64,000 nt of DNA from Alphaproteobacteria bacterium (GTDB taxonomy: Bacteria > Pseudomonadota > Alphaproteobacteria > UBA1280 > UBA6503): contig JAJFIW010000004.1 in assembly GCA_021774615.1 (NCBI GenBank), forward strand, positions 62,001 to 126,000, in the 5' to 3' direction. Positions 51,422 through 61,596 of this stretch are shown piece by piece. The stretch's first letter is position 1; each line of letters starts with the position of its first letter. Position numbers and translations under genes: made by a program. The notes beneath the pieces were generated by a model. That model did not search any database, was not told the origin of the DNA, and saw only the letters and a program-made list of their open reading frames with translations.

Positions 51422-52597
51422 ATGAATATTCATGAGTATCAAGCAAAAGAAATTTTGGCAAAATTTGGTGTTGTAGTGCCAGCAGGCATGGTAGCAACTA
51501 CTGCTGAGGAAGCTAAAAAAGCAGCCGAAAAGCTAGGTGGCGATTTATGGGTTGTTAAAGCCCAAGTCCATGCTGGCGGCCGTGGTAAAGCGGGTGGCGT
51601 TAAGCTTGCTAAAAGTTTAGACGAAGTTGCTAGCCTTGCAGAAGGCATGCTAGGCGTAAGCCTTGTAACCCACCAGACCGACGAGAATGGACAGCCTGTA
51701 AACTCGGTTTACGTAACCGAAGGGGTGGACATTGCCCGTGAGATTTACTTATCTGTTCTGCTAGACCGCACAACTTCAAAATTGGTGCTAATGGCATCAG
51801 CCGAGGGTGGTGTTGAGATTGAAGAAGTAGCAGAGAAAACTCCAGAAAAAATCTTTAAAGAGCAAATCAACCCAACTACAGGCCTAATGCCATACCAAGC
51901 ACGTGAAGTTGCGTTTAAACTTGGGCTTGAAGGCGAGCAAATTGGTAAAGCTGTTAAGTTTATGATGGCATTATACCAAGCATACGAAAAAACCGATGCG
52001 GCAATTGTCGAGATCAACCCACTAGTTATTACCGAAAGTAACGATGTAGTGTGTTTAGATGCAAAAATGAATTTTGATAGCAATGCTCTTTACCGTAATA
52101 AAGATGTCGCAGCAATGCACGACCCCAGCCAAGAAGACGAACGTGAAGTTCGCGCTGCCGAGTTTGACCTTAACTACATTGCATTAGATGGCAACATTGG
52201 CTGTATGGTTAACGGTGCAGGGCTTGCAATGGCTACTATGGACATTATTAAACACTATGGTAGTGCACCAGCAAACTTCTTAGACGTAGGCGGCGGAGCA
52301 ACCGAAGAAAAAGTTACCGAAGCATTTAAAATTATTCTGTCTGACAGTAATGTTAAAGGGATTTTGGTTAACATTTTTGGTGGCATCATGAAATGCGATA
52401 TCATCGCTAAAGGTGTAGTTGCAGCAGCCCGTGAAGTAGAAATTAGCGTGCCACTAGTAGTACGCCTTGAGGGTACTAATGTTGCTGAAGGCAAAAAAAT
52501 CCTCCAAGAAAGTGGGCTAGCTATTACCGCTGCCGACAGTTTGGCAGATGCTGCTGAAAAAATTGTTAGTGCTGTTAAACAAGCAAATGCAGCTTAA
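51422..52597 (+). CDS. sucC: Succinyl-CoA synthetase, beta subunit
   Basis: The ATP-grasp subunit that binds nucleotide and succinate. The start [17 protein letters not shown], the [16 protein letters not shown] loop, EINPLVIT and the GGIMKCD block are all typical. 391 residues, near the E. coli length. It sits between mdh and sucD with short gaps; sucA and sucB are not in the window. Confidence 0.97.
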   Translation: MNIHEYQAKEILAKFGVVVPAGMVATTAEEAKKAAEKLGGDLWVVKAQVHAGGRGKAGGVKLAKSLDEVASLAEGMLGVSLVTHQTDENGQPVNSVYVTEGVDIAREIYLSVLLDRTTSKLVLMASAEGGVEIEEVAEKTPEKIFKEQINPTTGLMPYQAREVAFKLGLEGEQIGKAVKFMMALYQAYEKTDAAIVEINPLVITESNDVVCLDAKMNFDSNALYRNKDVAAMHDPSQEDEREVRAAEFDLNYIALDGNIGCMVNGAGLAMATMDIIKHYGSAPANFLDVGGGATEEKVTEAFKIILSDSNVKGILVNIFGGIMKCDIIAKGVVAAAREVEISVPLVVRLEGTNVAEGKKILQESGLAITAADSLADAAEKIVSAVKQANAA

Positions 52598-52635
52598 TTA
52601 ATTATATTAAAGAATAAAGAAAAAGGATAATCTCC

Positions 52636-53508
52636 ATGGCTATATGGGTAGACAAATCAACCAAAGTTATTTGCCAAGGTTTTACTGGTAGTAACGGAAC
52701 TTTCCATTCTGAGCAAGCAATCGAATACGGTACTAACTTTGTAGGTGGGGTTACACCAGGTAAAGGTGGACAAACACATTTAGGTAAGCCAGTTTTTAAC
52801 ACAGTTGCCGAAGCTGTAAAAGCTACAGGCGCAAACGCAACGATGATTTTTGTACCCCCTCCGTTTGCGGCAGATGCAATCTTGGAGGCTGCTGACGCAG
52901 GTATCGAACTTGCAATTTGCATTACCGAAGGTATCCCAGTATTAGATATGGTTAAAGTTGCCCATATTTTACAAGAAAAAGGGCAGAAAATGCGCCTTGT
53001 TGGGCCTAACTGCCCAGGTGTGATTACTCCTGATGAGTGTAAAATGGGGATTATGCCAGGCTATATCCATATGCGTGGTAAAGTGGGGATTGTGTCTCGT
53101 TCTGGTACACTTACTTACGAAGCTGTTAAGCAAACAACCGACCTTGGCCTAGGCCAGTCTACTTGTGTTGGTATCGGTGGAGACCCTATCCCAGGGACAA
53201 ACTTTATTGATGTACTAGAAGCATTCCAAAAAGATCCAGAAACAGAAGCCATTGTTATGATTGGTGAAATTGGTGGAACTGCCGAAGAAGACGCAGCCGC
53301 ATACATCAAGAAAAACGTAACAAAACCAGTTGTATCTTTTATTGCGGGGCAAACTGCACCAAAAGGTAAGCGGATGGGGCATGCTGGTGCTATTATTTCT
53401 GGTGGTCAAGGTACTGCCGAAAGTAAAATAAAAGCACTAACCGATGCTGGTGTGCATATGGCAAAAACACCGTCTGATATTGGTAAAACAGTGGCAGAGT
53501 TGTTCTAA
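52636..53508 (+). CDS. sucD: Succinyl-CoA synthetase, alpha subunit
   Basis: The CoA-binding and phosphohistidine subunit. The CoA site is [22 protein letters not shown] and [16 protein letters not shown] are conserved. The active-site histidine is in RMGHAGAII near residue 245. 290 residues. It lies 38 bases after sucC and is followed by a hairpin. Confidence 0.97.
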   Translation: MAIWVDKSTKVICQGFTGSNGTFHSEQAIEYGTNFVGGVTPGKGGQTHLGKPVFNTVAEAVKATGANATMIFVPPPFAADAILEAADAGIELAICITEGIPVLDMVKVAHILQEKGQKMRLVGPNCPGVITPDECKMGIMPGYIHMRGKVGIVSRSGTLTYEAVKQTTDLGLGQSTCVGIGGDPIPGTNFIDVLEAFQKDPETEAIVMIGEIGGTAEEDAAAYIKKNVTKPVVSFIAGQTAPKGKRMGHAGAIISGGQGTAESKIKALTDAGVHMAKTPSDIGKTVAELF

Positions 53509-53542
53509 GTTACTGTTACTAAATACTTAGTTTTGTTGAGAG

Positions 53543-53590
53543 CCCCTTACTTATATATACCAATATAGGTAAGGGGTTTCATCATTTTTG
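53543..53590 (+). terminator. Probable terminator after sucD
   Basis: The arms CCCCTTAC / GTAAGGGG, extended by AT-rich pairing, are followed by a T-rich tract (TTTCATCATTTTT), about 35 bases after the sucD stop. Confidence 0.6.
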
Positions 53591-53718
53591 GGGTGTCATT
53601 TTACTTGTTAGGTAAATTTATGGCATTTTACATAAGTTTATACAAATAATACAATTATAGGTTTTAAAGATATTCCAATTATTAAACTATATTTATAATA
53701 TTTTTGGAGGATTTAAAT

Positions 53719-54039
53719 ATGGGGCTAATGCCAGAAAAGAGAGTACGTATTAAAGGTGTTAAAGTAACACTTGTTGGCCGTAGCAAAAGAGAGTTAGAGA
53801 ATAATACTCGAGAGGCAGTTAAATATGAGGCCCGTATTTATAATAAATCTGTACGGACAATGCTGGAAAATGGTGAGCCTAACAAAACTATTTGGTCTGA
53901 CTCTTGGGCAGACGCCCACTATGAATCTGTAGTTGCAGCATCTCCTGAGCATGCAATTTCATTAGTTTATAACAAATTCCCCGAGCGAGCAGGTTTTGTT
54001 ATTACCGATTTAGTCGAAATGGATGGTAGAAGTAATTAG
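53719..54039 (+). CDS. Hypothetical protein (106 aa)
   Basis: Unrecognised soluble protein. GGAGG lies directly before the ATG at 53719; a TTG at 53704 would overlap that site. The basic first half (EKRVRIKGVKVTLVGRSKREL) is followed by a mixed second half with two tryptophans (TIWSDSWADAHY) and a short terminal strand GFVITDLVEM. It is monocistronic between the sucD hairpin and its own terminator. Confidence 0.55.
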   Translation: MGLMPEKRVRIKGVKVTLVGRSKRELENNTREAVKYEARIYNKSVRTMLENGEPNKTIWSDSWADAHYESVVAASPEHAISLVYNKFPERAGFVITDLVEMDGRSN

Positions 54040-54059
54040 CACTAGTTAGCTAGTTAAAA

Positions 54060-54098
54060 AATCCCCCGACATACAATGTGTGTCGGGGGATTTTTTTA
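54060..54098. terminator. Bidirectional terminator before truA
   Basis: The arms ATCCCCCGACA / TGTCGGGGGAT have A-rich flank on the left and T7 on the right, so it serves both the 106-aa gene and the convergent truA gene, whose stop it overlaps. Confidence 0.9.
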
Positions 54099-54845
54099 TT
54101 TATTAAATTCAGCACTAATAAAATAAAGCCCATTAGCAGATACGGTTTTGCCTGCTTTGGTACGGTTTTTTTGTTGGAGTATATCGCATATATCTTGTGG
54201 CGACTTTTTACCTTCGCCCACCTTTACCAGTGTGCCTACAATAACTCTAACCATATTATGGAGGAAAGTTGCGCCTAATAGCTCTATTCTTATTATATCT
54301 TCATTACGGCTAATTGTGATGTTATGTAATGTAGTTATTGGCGACTTTGCTTGGCACTCGCTACTACGGAAGGCCGAAAAATCGTGCTTACCAATTAGAA
54401 AATTGGCAGCTTCTTGCATGGCTTTAATATCTAGCTTATGCCTAACATGCAGGCTAAGCCCGTCCCATAAAGGGCTCCGAGAGTGGCGATTAAAGATAAT
54501 ATACTCGTAGACACGGTGTTTGCACTCGTAACGAGCATGGAAGTGTTGGTCTACTTCTTCTGCGCTAATAACTGCAATGCTAGCGGGCAGGAAGCGATTT
54601 AGCCCAGTTTTAATTTTATTAGGTGCTATTTCTTTAAAAGTATCCAGATGGCAAACCATACCACGGGCGTGGACGCCTTTGTCGGTTCTGCCTGTTGCGA
54701 TGATTTCTTCTGGGGCAATACCAGCTATTTTAATAAAAGCTTTTTCTAGCTCAGACTGGATGGTTGGAACAAGTGGGTTTTCTTGGGTTTGCCAACCATG
54801 GTAGGGGCGGCCATCATACTCGATTACTAAGCGAATACGGCGCAT
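54096..54845 (-). CDS. truA: tRNA pseudouridine(38-40) synthase
   Basis: Modifies uridines 38-40 of the anticodon arm. The start MRRIRLVIEYDGRPYHGWQ fits the family and fixes the ATG at 54845; the upstream residues overlap fmt and are not family-like. The catalytic aspartate is in GRTDKGVHARG, and the C-terminal FLHNMVRVIVGTLV block is present. 249 residues. Third gene of a def-fmt-truA minus-strand cluster. Confidence 0.94.
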   Translation of the reverse strand: MRRIRLVIEYDGRPYHGWQTQENPLVPTIQSELEKAFIKIAGIAPEEIIATGRTDKGVHARGMVCHLDTFKEIAPNKIKTGLNRFLPASIAVISAEEVDQHFHARYECKHRVYEYIIFNRHSRSPLWDGLSLHVRHKLDIKAMQEAANFLIGKHDFSAFRSSECQAKSPITTLHNITISRNEDIIRIELLGATFLHNMVRVIVGTLVKVGEGKKSPQDICDILQQKNRTKAGKTVSANGLYFISAEFNK

Positions 54846-54882
54846 ATCGGGGATAATTTCTCGTGGGGCAAAATATGTGTTT

Positions 54883-55812
54883 TTACTCAAACCTAGAGCC
54901 TTCCGGAATAGAGCTACCACGCAATAAATCCACATCAGCCATTATAGCTTTGCCTTGTTTTTGCAGTCTAGATAAACGCATAGCACCCTCACCACATGCA
55001 ACCACAAGCCCATCGGTAGAGTTGGAAACAATAACTTCTCCACTTGTTCCATTGCCTTGGGCTGATTCAGCAAATAGAATTTTGTAATTCTCGCCATTTA
55101 ATACTGTTGTTGCCGCTGGGAATGGCGATAGCCCACGAATATAACCGATAATCTCGGAAGATTTTTTGCTAAAATCAATCTTGCGGTCGTGTTTTTCTAT
55201 TTTAGGGGCATAAGTAAGCCCATCTTCGCTCTGCGGAATGGCTTTATTCTTATAATTATCCCAATTATTTAAAACCTCAAGCAATAGCTCGGCACCAATT
55301 TGGGCTGTTTTATCGTGGAGTGTGCCTGCGGTTTCATCATTGGCAATATCAATAGTTTTGCGTTTATAAACCGCACCTGCATCTAAAGCTTTGACCATTT
55401 CCATGATGCAAATATCGGTGGTTTTGTCGCCTGCAATAATTGTCCATTGTAGTGGGGCTGCACCTCGCCACCTAGGTAATGCACTAGGGTGAATATTTAT
55501 ACATGGTGCAAGTTCTAGTACTCGGCGGCGTAAAATAAGCCCGTAAGCTGCTACAATAATAAGGTCTGGTTTAAGGTTAGTTAGGCTTGCGAATGCTTCA
55601 TTATCTATTTTTTCAGGTGTAAATACAGGTATGTTGTGTTCTTCAGCAATGTTATGTACGGGTGTTTTTTGCATTTTCATGCCACGGCCTGCTGGGCGTG
55701 GGGGTTGGCTAAATACACCTACAACATTGTGTTGGCTGCTTATTAACTCTTTTAATGCAGGTACAGCAAAATCTGGGGTACCCATAAAGACAATGCGCAG
55801 TGGAGTTGTCAT
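54883..55812 (-). CDS. fmt: Methionyl-tRNA formyltransferase
   Basis: Formylates initiator Met-tRNA. The GART-like domain has FMGTPDFAVPAL, the catalytic region NIHPSALPRWRGAAP (Asn and His) and the aspartate further on in MEMVKALDAGAV. The C-terminal OB-like domain begins near residue 205. 309 residues. It lies 11 bases after def, the enzyme that later removes the formyl group. Confidence 0.95.
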   Translation of the reverse strand: MTTPLRIVFMGTPDFAVPALKELISSQHNVVGVFSQPPRPAGRGMKMQKTPVHNIAEEHNIPVFTPEKIDNEAFASLTNLKPDLIIVAAYGLILRRRVLELAPCINIHPSALPRWRGAAPLQWTIIAGDKTTDICIMEMVKALDAGAVYKRKTIDIANDETAGTLHDKTAQIGAELLLEVLNNWDNYKNKAIPQSEDGLTYAPKIEKHDRKIDFSKKSSEIIGYIRGLSPFPAATTVLNGENYKILFAESAQGNGTSGEVIVSNSTDGLVVACGEGAMRLSRLQKQGKAIMADVDLLRGSSIPEGSRFE

Positions 55813-55823
55813 TTTATTTCTAC

Positions 55824-56366
55824 CTACAAAGCGTGGTTATGGCTGCGTTCGCGATCTAGTTTTTGATCTTTTTTCAGTTTACGTATAATAACATTACGTT
55901 TTAAGCGCGAGATATGGTCTATAAATAACATTCCATCAAGGTGGTCTATTTCGTGTTGTAAGCAAGTAGCTAATAGCCCTTCGGCTTTAATGATTACTTC
56001 TTTGTTATTTTCATCAAGCCCTTTAACAGTGCAAGTGCTAGGGCGGGTTACATCTTCGTAGTAGCTTGGTACCGATAGGCACCCTTCTTCAAAAGTATGT
56101 AGCTCTTTTGATGTTTCAATAAGCTCGGGGTTAGCTAGTTTAACTGGTGCAGGGGGTTCATCATTTTTCTCATCAGCTACATCAATAACAATAATTCGTT
56201 TAAGGATGCCAACTTGGGTTGCAGCAAGGCCAACACCAGGGGCGTCATACATGGTTTCGAGCATGTCGTCCATAATTTGTCGTATCTCAGCTGTTACTTC
56301 TACAACTGGTAACGCCTTTTCTTTAAGGCGAGGGTCTGGGGCGGTTAGTATCTTAAGCAAAGCCAT
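55824..56366 (-). CDS. def: Peptide deformylase
   Basis: An iron-dependent enzyme that removes N-formyl groups from new proteins. The three motifs are complete: GVGLAATQVG, EEGCLSVP (metal cysteine) and QHEIDHLDG (two metal histidines and the catalytic glutamate). 180 residues, type I. First gene of the def-fmt-truA cluster, divergent from etfB across about 100 bases. Confidence 0.96.
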   Translation of the reverse strand: MALLKILTAPDPRLKEKALPVVEVTAEIRQIMDDMLETMYDAPGVGLAATQVGILKRIIVIDVADEKNDEPPAPVKLANPELIETSKELHTFEEGCLSVPSYYEDVTRPSTCTVKGLDENNKEVIIKAEGLLATCLQHEIDHLDGMLFIDHISRLKRNVIIRKLKKDQKLDRERSHNHAL

Positions 56367-56465
56367 TGTATTAAAAAATCCTTTTGTTTATACTAATATA
56401 TAAGATTTTTAGCTTAAAAACTCAAGTAAGATATACTTATTCCAATATAATTGAAAGGAATCCAC

Positions 56466-57194
56466 ATGAAAATCCTAGTCGGGTTTAAACGAGTTATAGA
56501 CTACCACGTTACCGCTCGCCCCAATGCTGCTGGAACAGCAGTAGATTTGGCTGGGGTAAAAATGGCTCCTAACCCTTTTGATGAAATTGCGCTTGAAGAA
56601 GCTTTAAAAATTCGCGACGCTGGCAACGCTAGCGAAGTAATTGCCGTTGCAATTGGTGACGACAAAACCCCAGAAACACTCCGTACAGCTTTGGCAATGG
56701 GTGCAGACAGAGCAATCCATATTCCACATAGTGGCGATCTGGAAGCTTTCGAAGTTGCAAAAGCATTAACCGAAATCGCAAAACAAGAAGGCTGCGAGCT
56801 TATTTTACTTGGTAAACAAGCTATCGATACTGACAACGGGCAAACAGCATCTATGCTTGCTGAGTTGTTGGAATGGCCGCAGGCATTAAATGCATTTACA
56901 ATTAAGCTAGAAAACAAACAAGCCGAAGTAACTTGCGAGATTGATGGTGGGCTTGAAACATTCAGCTTTTCTTTGCCAGCGGTTATCAGTGTTGATTTGC
57001 GTTTAAATACCCCCCGATTTGTTAAAATGCCCGACATTATAAAAGCGCGCGCAAAACAGATTGATACTATCGAATATGCATTTATACCTTCTAGAGTCAC
57101 TATTAATAAGGTGTTTACCCCGCAGCAAGAGCGTAAAAAACTAATGCTCGAAACTGTAAGTGACTTAACTAAACAATTGGAGGGGCAACTATGA
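56466..57194 (+). CDS. etfB: Electron transfer flavoprotein, beta subunit
   Basis: The AMP-binding subunit of ETF, which takes electrons from acyl-CoA dehydrogenases. It starts at the ATG at 56466 (AAAGGA upstream), with the typical KILVGFKRVIDYHV. The ETF-beta signature lies in the region from about residue 100 to 190, including GKQAIDTDNGQT. 242 residues. The stop overlaps the etfA start (ATGA). Confidence 0.95.
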   Translation: MKILVGFKRVIDYHVTARPNAAGTAVDLAGVKMAPNPFDEIALEEALKIRDAGNASEVIAVAIGDDKTPETLRTALAMGADRAIHIPHSGDLEAFEVAKALTEIAKQEGCELILLGKQAIDTDNGQTASMLAELLEWPQALNAFTIKLENKQAEVTCEIDGGLETFSFSLPAVISVDLRLNTPRFVKMPDIIKARAKQIDTIEYAFIPSRVTINKVFTPQQERKKLMLETVSDLTKQLEGQL

Positions 57195-58144
57195 GTAATA
57201 TTTTAGTTATTGCCGAACACGATGGTAAAAACTTATCGGCATCTTTTGCAAAGTTAATGGGTGCTGCTAGTAAATTAGGTGGTGAGGTTACCGCTATTGT
57301 TGCTGGGAGTGGGGTTGATGATATTGTAAATAAGGTTGCCCAAACAGCTGGTGTAACAAAAGTTGTTGTTTTTGATGATACATCATTTGTTCGACCTACT
57401 GCCGAGTTATGGGTTGAAAATTTAGCACCACTAGCAAGCGGTAAGACCCACATTATGGCAGCAGCTAGCACTTATAGTCGTGGTGGTTTAGCACGTTTAG
57501 CAGCACGCCTAAAAACAGTAATGCTGTCCGACATTGTAGCAATTAATGGTGCAGACAGTTTTACTCGTCCTATTTATGCGGGGGCTGTAAATGCTGATAT
57601 TAAAGTAAACCCTGGTTCTGAGCCTATTGTAATGACAGTGCGTTTTTCATCGTTTGATGCAGCCAGCGAGCAGGCAGCAGCAGACATAGAAAAACAAACA
57701 ATAGTAGCAGCAAAAGTTGCCAACAGCAGTACAGACCTACAAACAAGTAGCTCAGAGCGCCCAGACCTAGGCTCGGCACGGGTTGTTATATCTGGTGGGC
57801 GCGGCGTTGGCTCTAAAGAGAATTTCGCATTAATCGAAAAGCTAGCCGATACACTAGGTGCTGCTATTGGTGCATCACGAGCTGCGGTTGATGCAGGCTA
57901 TGTATCTAACGATTTGCAAGTTGGGCAAACAGGTAAGGTTGTAGCTCCTGCTCTTTATTTTGCAATTGGCATTTCTGGTGCAGTACAGCATTTAGCAGGT
58001 ATTAAAGGTGCCAAAACAATTATTGCTATTAATAAAGACCCTAACGCCCCAATTTTTGGTGTGGCAGATTATGGTCTTGTTGGTGACTTATTTACCATTA
58101 TACCCGAGTTAATTGAGCAAATAAGCAAGGAGAAAGCAGCTTGA
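57191..58144 (+). CDS. etfA: Electron transfer flavoprotein, alpha subunit
   Basis: The FAD-binding subunit. The C-terminal domain has [10 protein letters not shown], the FAD block [20 protein letters not shown] and [15 protein letters not shown]. 317 residues. It overlaps etfB by 4 bases. It would link the glutaryl-CoA dehydrogenase at 31 kb and other acyl-CoA dehydrogenases to the quinone pool. Confidence 0.96.
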   Translation: MSNILVIAEHDGKNLSASFAKLMGAASKLGGEVTAIVAGSGVDDIVNKVAQTAGVTKVVVFDDTSFVRPTAELWVENLAPLASGKTHIMAAASTYSRGGLARLAARLKTVMLSDIVAINGADSFTRPIYAGAVNADIKVNPGSEPIVMTVRFSSFDAASEQAAADIEKQTIVAAKVANSSTDLQTSSSERPDLGSARVVISGGRGVGSKENFALIEKLADTLGAAIGASRAAVDAGYVSNDLQVGQTGKVVAPALYFAIGISGAVQHLAGIKGAKTIIAINKDPNAPIFGVADYGLVGDLFTIIPELIEQISKEKAA

Positions 58145-58209
58145 TGGTTTGACTGATTGGGTTCAATAAATTAATGTGTAGATAATTATAAAAATAAGGC
58201 GAAGAGATA

Positions 58210-59934
58210 ATGTCATCCCCTACTATTCATCATCACCACCACGATATTGTTATTGTTGGCGCTGGGCTTGCTGGTCTGCGTGCAGCTTTCGAGGGGATTA
58301 CCGCAGGGCTGGACACAGCTGTTATTTCTAAAGTACACCCATTGCGTTCCCACTCGTGTGCAGCACAAGGTGGGGTAAATGCTGCTATTAACCCTAAAGA
58401 CAAATGGCAAGACCATGCCTATGATACGGTTAAAGGGGCAGACTTTATCGGTGACCAAGACGCTATCGATTTAATGTGCCAAGAAGCACCACAAGCAGTG
58501 CTAGACCTTGATAACATGGGTTGCCCATTCTCTCGTGAAGAAAATGGGACTATCGCTCAACGTGCTTTTGGTGGTGCAAATTTCCCACGTACTGCATACG
58601 CTGCTGACCGCACAGGGCACGCAATGCTCCATACCTTGTGGGAGCAAGCCATTAAAAATGGCGTAAATGTTTATAACGAATACCATGTACTTAAAATCCT
58701 TACTGACAAACAGCGCAACCGTGCGTCAGGTGTTATCGCTTACGAAATTGCCACAGGCGACTTACATATTATCCGTGGTCGCGCGGTTTTAGTAGCTACA
58801 GGCGGCTATAGCCGAATATTTGCCCATAATACTAATGCGATGATTAATACAGGTGACGGTATTTCTTTAGCAATGCGGGCGGGTGCGCCTGCTGCCGACT
58901 TAGAGTTTGTACAATTCCACCCGACAGGGTTAAAAAATAGCGGGTTGCTTATCTCTGAAGGGGTGCGCGGGGAAGGTGCTTACCTTATTGGTAAAGATGG
59001 CAAACGCTTCATGAAAAAATATGCGCCAAACAAACTAGAACTTGCAAGCCGCGATGTTGTGTCTCGTGCTGAAACACTCGAGATTATCGCTGGCAATGGT
59101 GTAGATGGTACAGTATTTCTTGATGTGCGCCACTTAGGGCGGGAGTTAATCCTAGAACGGTTACCTCAAATCCGTCAGTTATCTATTGATTTTGAGGGCG
59201 TTGACCCAATTGATGAACCAATCCCAGTGCGCCCAACTTGCCATTATACAATGGGTGGTATTCGGGCAAATAAATTTGGCCACTCTTACCTTGAAGGGCT
59301 GTTTACAGCAGGTGAGGCCTCTTGTGTGTCAATCCATGGTGGTAACCGCCTTGGTGCGAACTCGCTTATTGAGGGGATTGTTTTTGGCAAGATTACTGGT
59401 AAAGAAATGGTGCGCTACGTAAAAGAAGAAGGCTCGCCAACCCCGCAAACAGAACCGGGCGACATTACCGACATCCAACAAGAAATTGCAAGGCTAAAAG
59501 AGATGCCTGCAGAAAATGGCAAACGCCCTGCACTTTTACGCGACAAACTTACCCAAGCAATGCAAGACTATGTGGGCGTGTTCCGTACGCCTGAACGCCT
59601 AAAAGAAGGCCTAAAAATTGTTCGCCAAGTACGTAACGAGTTTAAGAAGGTCTATATTGACGATAAGTCAGACGCTTTTAATACAGACCTACTCTATGTA
59701 TTCGAGCTACGAAGCCTGATTGACTTGGCTGAAGGCACGGTTTCAGCAGCATTACAACGAACAGAATCACGAGGGGCGCATAGCCGTGAAGACTTCCCTA
59801 AACGTGACGATGAAAAATTTATGAAACATACCCTTGTTAGCTGGAATAGTAACAAAGAAAGCATAGAGCTAGGCTTTGACCCAGTACGTGTAACTGGCAA
59901 CCCTAAATATGTACCTGTTGAGCGTAAGTATTAA
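58210..59934 (+). CDS. sdhA: Succinate dehydrogenase/fumarate reductase flavoprotein
   Basis: 574 residues. The FAD fold is [13 protein letters not shown], covalent flavin attachment is at the histidine in [12 protein letters not shown], and substrate residues are in QFHPTG, RGEGAYL and [16 protein letters not shown] is present. An uncommon five-histidine run (IHHHHHD) stands immediately before the first strand. With the neighbouring HdrB-like subunit and without sdhC/sdhD, it belongs to a non-classical (type E-like) enzyme. It oxidises succinate to fumarate. Confidence 0.93.
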   Translation: MSSPTIHHHHHDIVIVGAGLAGLRAAFEGITAGLDTAVISKVHPLRSHSCAAQGGVNAAINPKDKWQDHAYDTVKGADFIGDQDAIDLMCQEAPQAVLDLDNMGCPFSREENGTIAQRAFGGANFPRTAYAADRTGHAMLHTLWEQAIKNGVNVYNEYHVLKILTDKQRNRASGVIAYEIATGDLHIIRGRAVLVATGGYSRIFAHNTNAMINTGDGISLAMRAGAPAADLEFVQFHPTGLKNSGLLISEGVRGEGAYLIGKDGKRFMKKYAPNKLELASRDVVSRAETLEIIAGNGVDGTVFLDVRHLGRELILERLPQIRQLSIDFEGVDPIDEPIPVRPTCHYTMGGIRANKFGHSYLEGLFTAGEASCVSIHGGNRLGANSLIEGIVFGKITGKEMVRYVKEEGSPTPQTEPGDITDIQQEIARLKEMPAENGKRPALLRDKLTQAMQDYVGVFRTPERLKEGLKIVRQVRNEFKKVYIDDKSDAFNTDLLYVFELRSLIDLAEGTVSAALQRTESRGAHSREDFPKRDDEKFMKHTLVSWNSNKESIELGFDPVRVTGNPKYVPVERKY

Positions 59935-59954
59935 ATTTAAAAAGAGTGTTGGTA

Positions 59955-61172
59955 ATGACTGATAAAAAGAAGACCACAAAAAAAGCACCAGTAAAAAAAG
60001 TTACAGCAAAAAAAACTGTTGCAGTTAAAAAGATAAAGGCTGCACCAAAAAAAGCTGCTGTAGCCACTGCACACATAGCCAAAGCTTTTGAACCTAAAAC
60101 GCCAACTCAATTTTCTATCGCTAAGGCTTTGGAGTCTCATAAAGTAGCTAGTTCAGAAATACAGAAGAAAATAACATTCAAAATTCAACGTGCCGAGAAA
60201 GACCCTAGAACTAAAAAACTAAAAACATGGTTTGAAGAATTTAAAGTACCCTACGATGACAGCACTACTGTTTTACAAGGGCTAGAGTGGATTAAAGGCC
60301 GGGAAGACGGCACACTTACCTTTCGTCGCTCGTGTAGGGCTAGTATTTGTGGCTCTTGCGGTATGTTCATTAATAACCGCTCGCGGTTAGCATGCAAAAC
60401 CAAAATTGTTGACCTTGTTAAAGGTATGCCTGAAAAGAACTACCAAGGTATGCCAGTAATTCTTATCTCTCCCCAAAAAAACCAACCAGTCGAGAAAGAC
60501 TTGGTTATAGCACTAGATAGCTTCTATAGCAAAGTCCACAGCATTACTCCATATGTGCAAAGCGGTGAAGAGACAGCTAAAAGTGTTACTAAGGATTCGT
60601 TCGAGCAGGTAAATTTAGTATCTAACTGCATTATGTGCGGGCTGTGCTATAGCGATTGTACCGCTTTAGTAGAAAACCCAGACTACCTAGGGCCTGCGGC
60701 ATTAGCAAAAGCATTCCGCTTTGTTGCTGACCCCCGTGAAGGCAAACGCACCGAGCGCTTACGCCAACTATCGGAAGACAATGGCGTATGGGATTGTACT
60801 AGGTGTGGTATGTGCTTGGATGCTTGCCCTAAAGGGGTTGACCCGATGGAGGCTATTGTTAAGCTTCGTACCCGTGCGATTGCAGCCGACATAACCAATA
60901 ATAAAGGCGCACGCCATGCACTTGCTTTTAAAGCCGACATTGCACATTGGGGCGTTTTAAACGAGCCAATGCTACTTGTTAAAACTTTTGGTTCAGAAGT
61001 GGTAAACCACATTGGCACAGCAATGCACTTGTTGAAAAAAGCTAAATTACCATCAATTATCCCCCATAAAGTTGACGGTCTAGACGAAATCAAGAAAATT
61101 TATGAAGAGCTTGAGAAAAACCCGATTGATGTTGAAACCAAGGCCGAAGATAGTGGCCCTGGTGCAGGCTAA
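59955..61172 (+). CDS. sdhB: Succinate dehydrogenase iron-sulfur subunit with Lys/Ala-rich extension
   Basis: 405 residues from the ATG at 59955. Residues 2-45 form a histone H1-like tail (repeated KKAP and AKK motifs, many lysines) absent from ordinary SdhB. The core has the [2Fe-2S] cysteines in CRASICGSCG and a later LACK. A ferredoxin-like pair follows: CIMCGLCYSDC and CTRCGMCLDACPKG. The second has four cysteines, so the third centre is probably [4Fe-4S] rather than the classical [3Fe-4S]. About 100 more residues follow the last cluster, longer than in E. coli SdhB. Confidence 0.88.
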   Translation: MTDKKKTTKKAPVKKVTAKKTVAVKKIKAAPKKAAVATAHIAKAFEPKTPTQFSIAKALESHKVASSEIQKKITFKIQRAEKDPRTKKLKTWFEEFKVPYDDSTTVLQGLEWIKGREDGTLTFRRSCRASICGSCGMFINNRSRLACKTKIVDLVKGMPEKNYQGMPVILISPQKNQPVEKDLVIALDSFYSKVHSITPYVQSGEETAKSVTKDSFEQVNLVSNCIMCGLCYSDCTALVENPDYLGPAALAKAFRFVADPREGKRTERLRQLSEDNGVWDCTRCGMCLDACPKGVDPMEAIVKLRTRAIAADITNNKGARHALAFKADIAHWGVLNEPMLLVKTFGSEVVNHIGTAMHLLKKAKLPSIIPHKVDGLDEIKKIYEELEKNPIDVETKAEDSGPGAG

Positions 61173-61190
61173 ACAGGAGAACATAGATTG

Positions 61191-61574
61191 ATGGGCTTTA
61201 AACATAAAGCGATGATATGGATCATTACCTTTGGGGTAATATTTGTTTTTCGGGTTCCAATTTTTGCTCATTTTGGCCTAGAAGCACCAGAGTTTGACCT
61301 AGGCAGTAAGGTAAAAGAAGTTGCCCTCCCAGTTTCCGACAATTCTGACGAAGAGCAGGCAGGCACACCACAACAATTACCACAGTATGCGTTGGTTAAG
61401 AACAACGGCACAACAATTTTCCGCGAGAAAGGCCGTAAGCCATTTGCAACCGTAAACTCGCAACAACAAGTAACAATACTTGATGAGGAAGACACAGGGC
61501 AAATGTATATTACAGTTAGGCACAATGGTATGGCTGGCTATATTTCTCGGAAAGACCTTATTTTTGAACAATAA
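61191..61574 (+). CDS. Membrane-anchored SH3b-domain protein in the sdh operon
   Basis: 127 residues. An N-terminal hydrophobic segment at about residues 7-25 (AMIWIITFGVIFVFRVPIF) is followed by an acidic linker and a bacterial SH3-like domain (about 65-127, with ALVKNNGTTIFRE and GMAGYISRKDLIF). It lies 18 bases after sdhB and 22 bases before the HdrB-like gene. A role as membrane anchor or assembly factor for the soluble SdhAB-HdrB unit is inferred from this position. A TTG at 61188 is an equally possible start. Confidence 0.65.
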   Translation: MGFKHKAMIWIITFGVIFVFRVPIFAHFGLEAPEFDLGSKVKEVALPVSDNSDEEQAGTPQQLPQYALVKNNGTTIFREKGRKPFATVNSQQQVTILDEEDTGQMYITVRHNGMAGYISRKDLIFEQ

Positions 61575-61596
61575 TAATTAAGATTGGCATAAAACC

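Noticed and set aside
54078-54278. Plus-strand small gene at the truA 3' end
   Set aside because: It starts inside a terminator and runs antisense to conserved truA codons.
58225-58245. His tag from a cloning vector
   Set aside because: The run is only five residues, uses mixed CAT/CAC codons, and sits in native genomic context without vector sequence.
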